The notes under the pieces were generated by a model that did not search any database, was not told where the DNA came from, and saw only the letters and a program-made list of their open reading frames with translations. DNA of 64,000 nucleotides from Maylandia zebra. Lineage: Eukaryota; Chordata; Actinopteri; Cichliformes; Cichlidae. Both the position numbers and the translations under genes were made by a program. The stretch spans positions 1,634,060 through 1,698,059 of the forward strand of contig NC_135177.1 of assembly GCF_041146795.1 (NCBI RefSeq), in the 5' to 3' direction. Shown here piece after piece: positions 63,191-64,000 of the stretch (position 1 is its first letter; each line of letters starts with the position of its first letter).

Positions 63191-64000
63191 CAGTTACCAG
63201 CTGTCAGCTACCTAAAAAAGGATCCTGGTGTTATTTGTCTCTCAGAAACAGTTCATAACTTCCCTTCAACTCATCCATGTCACCTAAAAGGTAAACCTGT
63301 TTCTCCATCACCTGTTCAGCTCTGATGGTTCAGTAAGGACATCTCCTGGTTTCATCTTCATGTTTCCCTCTCACCACATAACCAAACCGACATCATGACC
63401 AGCAGCTTTACAGCTGTGGCTCCAGCAAACATCAGCTGATAGAATTTATTTAATATTAATTTCTACTAACAACAGCTGATCAAACGTGCTGCTGTTGTTT
63501 AGCGTGACGTCCGCTGGTTCCCTCTTTCTGGCGCAAAGTGGCTGATGTTTTGTCCCAGTCCAGCCCTGGGCACGACACGCAGTGAGTTAATCTGAGAGGT
63601 GCATTAAAAAATAAATGGCCGGGCCAGCGGTGCTCATCGCAAATTGCAACACAACTAATGTGTCCCATAGACACATTCTTAATGACGGTATCTTAGCTAA
63701 CGACCCCAACTACCAGATTCAACTTGTAATTGGCTAAAAATCACTTAGCCTAGCGGTGACAGGGACGTTGTTAGCTGGTAGTTTTTTCAAGCGATGTTGA
63801 AATTTTCACGTTCTGACACTTCAAAAGCTTCAGCAGCTGTCGGCTCAGCGCAGCATCAGCACCGCGGAGATACACGGATACATCTGTAGACTCGAGACAG
63901 AATTCACGATGTGTTTTCAGGACTTTCAGCTGTTTGGACCAATGTTTTCTTTTCTGATCAAACCAGAAGCTTTAATGAGCAGCTGGATTTGTCTCGCATT
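63191..64000. other. Gene-free right edge (adcy3 intron)
   Basis: No exon, RNA gene or clear repeat boundary could be supported. Confidence 0.5.

Overview
This is vertebrate nuclear DNA, almost certainly from a percomorph teleost fish (cichlid-like is my guess). It has small phase-matched exons with GT-AG introns, long CA microsatellites, and many fish-type interspersed repeats: L2/Maui-like LINEs, tRNA-derived SINEs, hAT and Tc1 elements, and a BEL/Pao retrotransposon. There are no prokaryotic features. Four protein genes can be assembled exon by exon. All four are single-copy housekeeping or signalling genes, and they account for almost all real coding sequence in the window.

Layout. 1-1450 is the 3' end of an L1/Tx1-type LINE. 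1734-2731 is a non-autonomous hAT element with perfect 8-bp target duplications. About 3320-3860 is a dead Tc1-like transposase. 3977-9892 (+) is kpna5-like importin alpha (13 coding exons, 536 aa). 11991-13071 is a decayed hAT element. About 14085-17770 is a near-full-length non-LTR retrotransposon broken by a SINE-like insertion. 18599-21793 (+) is cnih4 (5 coding exons, 139 aa). 22-31 kb is gene-free and rich in repeats, including one hAT nested inside another. 33249-47399 (-) is wdr26 (14 coding exons, 606 aa), with LINE, SINE, Tc1 and hAT insertions in its introns. 48-52.9 kb is gene-free and probably holds adcy3 3' UTR plus LINE tails. 52957-61907 (-) holds the last four coding exons of adcy3. 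The rest of that gene lies beyond the right edge.

How the genes relate. They act in different processes: nuclear import (Kpna5), ER-to-Golgi cargo export (Cnih4), the CTLH/GID ubiquitin ligase (Wdr26) and cAMP synthesis (Adcy3). They are neighbours by chromosome history and do not form a pathway. cnih4 and wdr26 are convergent; from established knowledge they are also neighbours in mammals.

I found no convincing undescribed gene system. The observations most worth a second look are: two consecutive wdr26 3' splice sites that abut TG microsatellites in place of a pyrimidine tract; a 23-nt terminal coding exon of wdr26 about 0.9 kb from the previous exon; a perfect 28-bp palindrome in a LINE tail that looks like a template-switch event; a hairpin inside a TIR element; and two L2 copies that share the same lesions.
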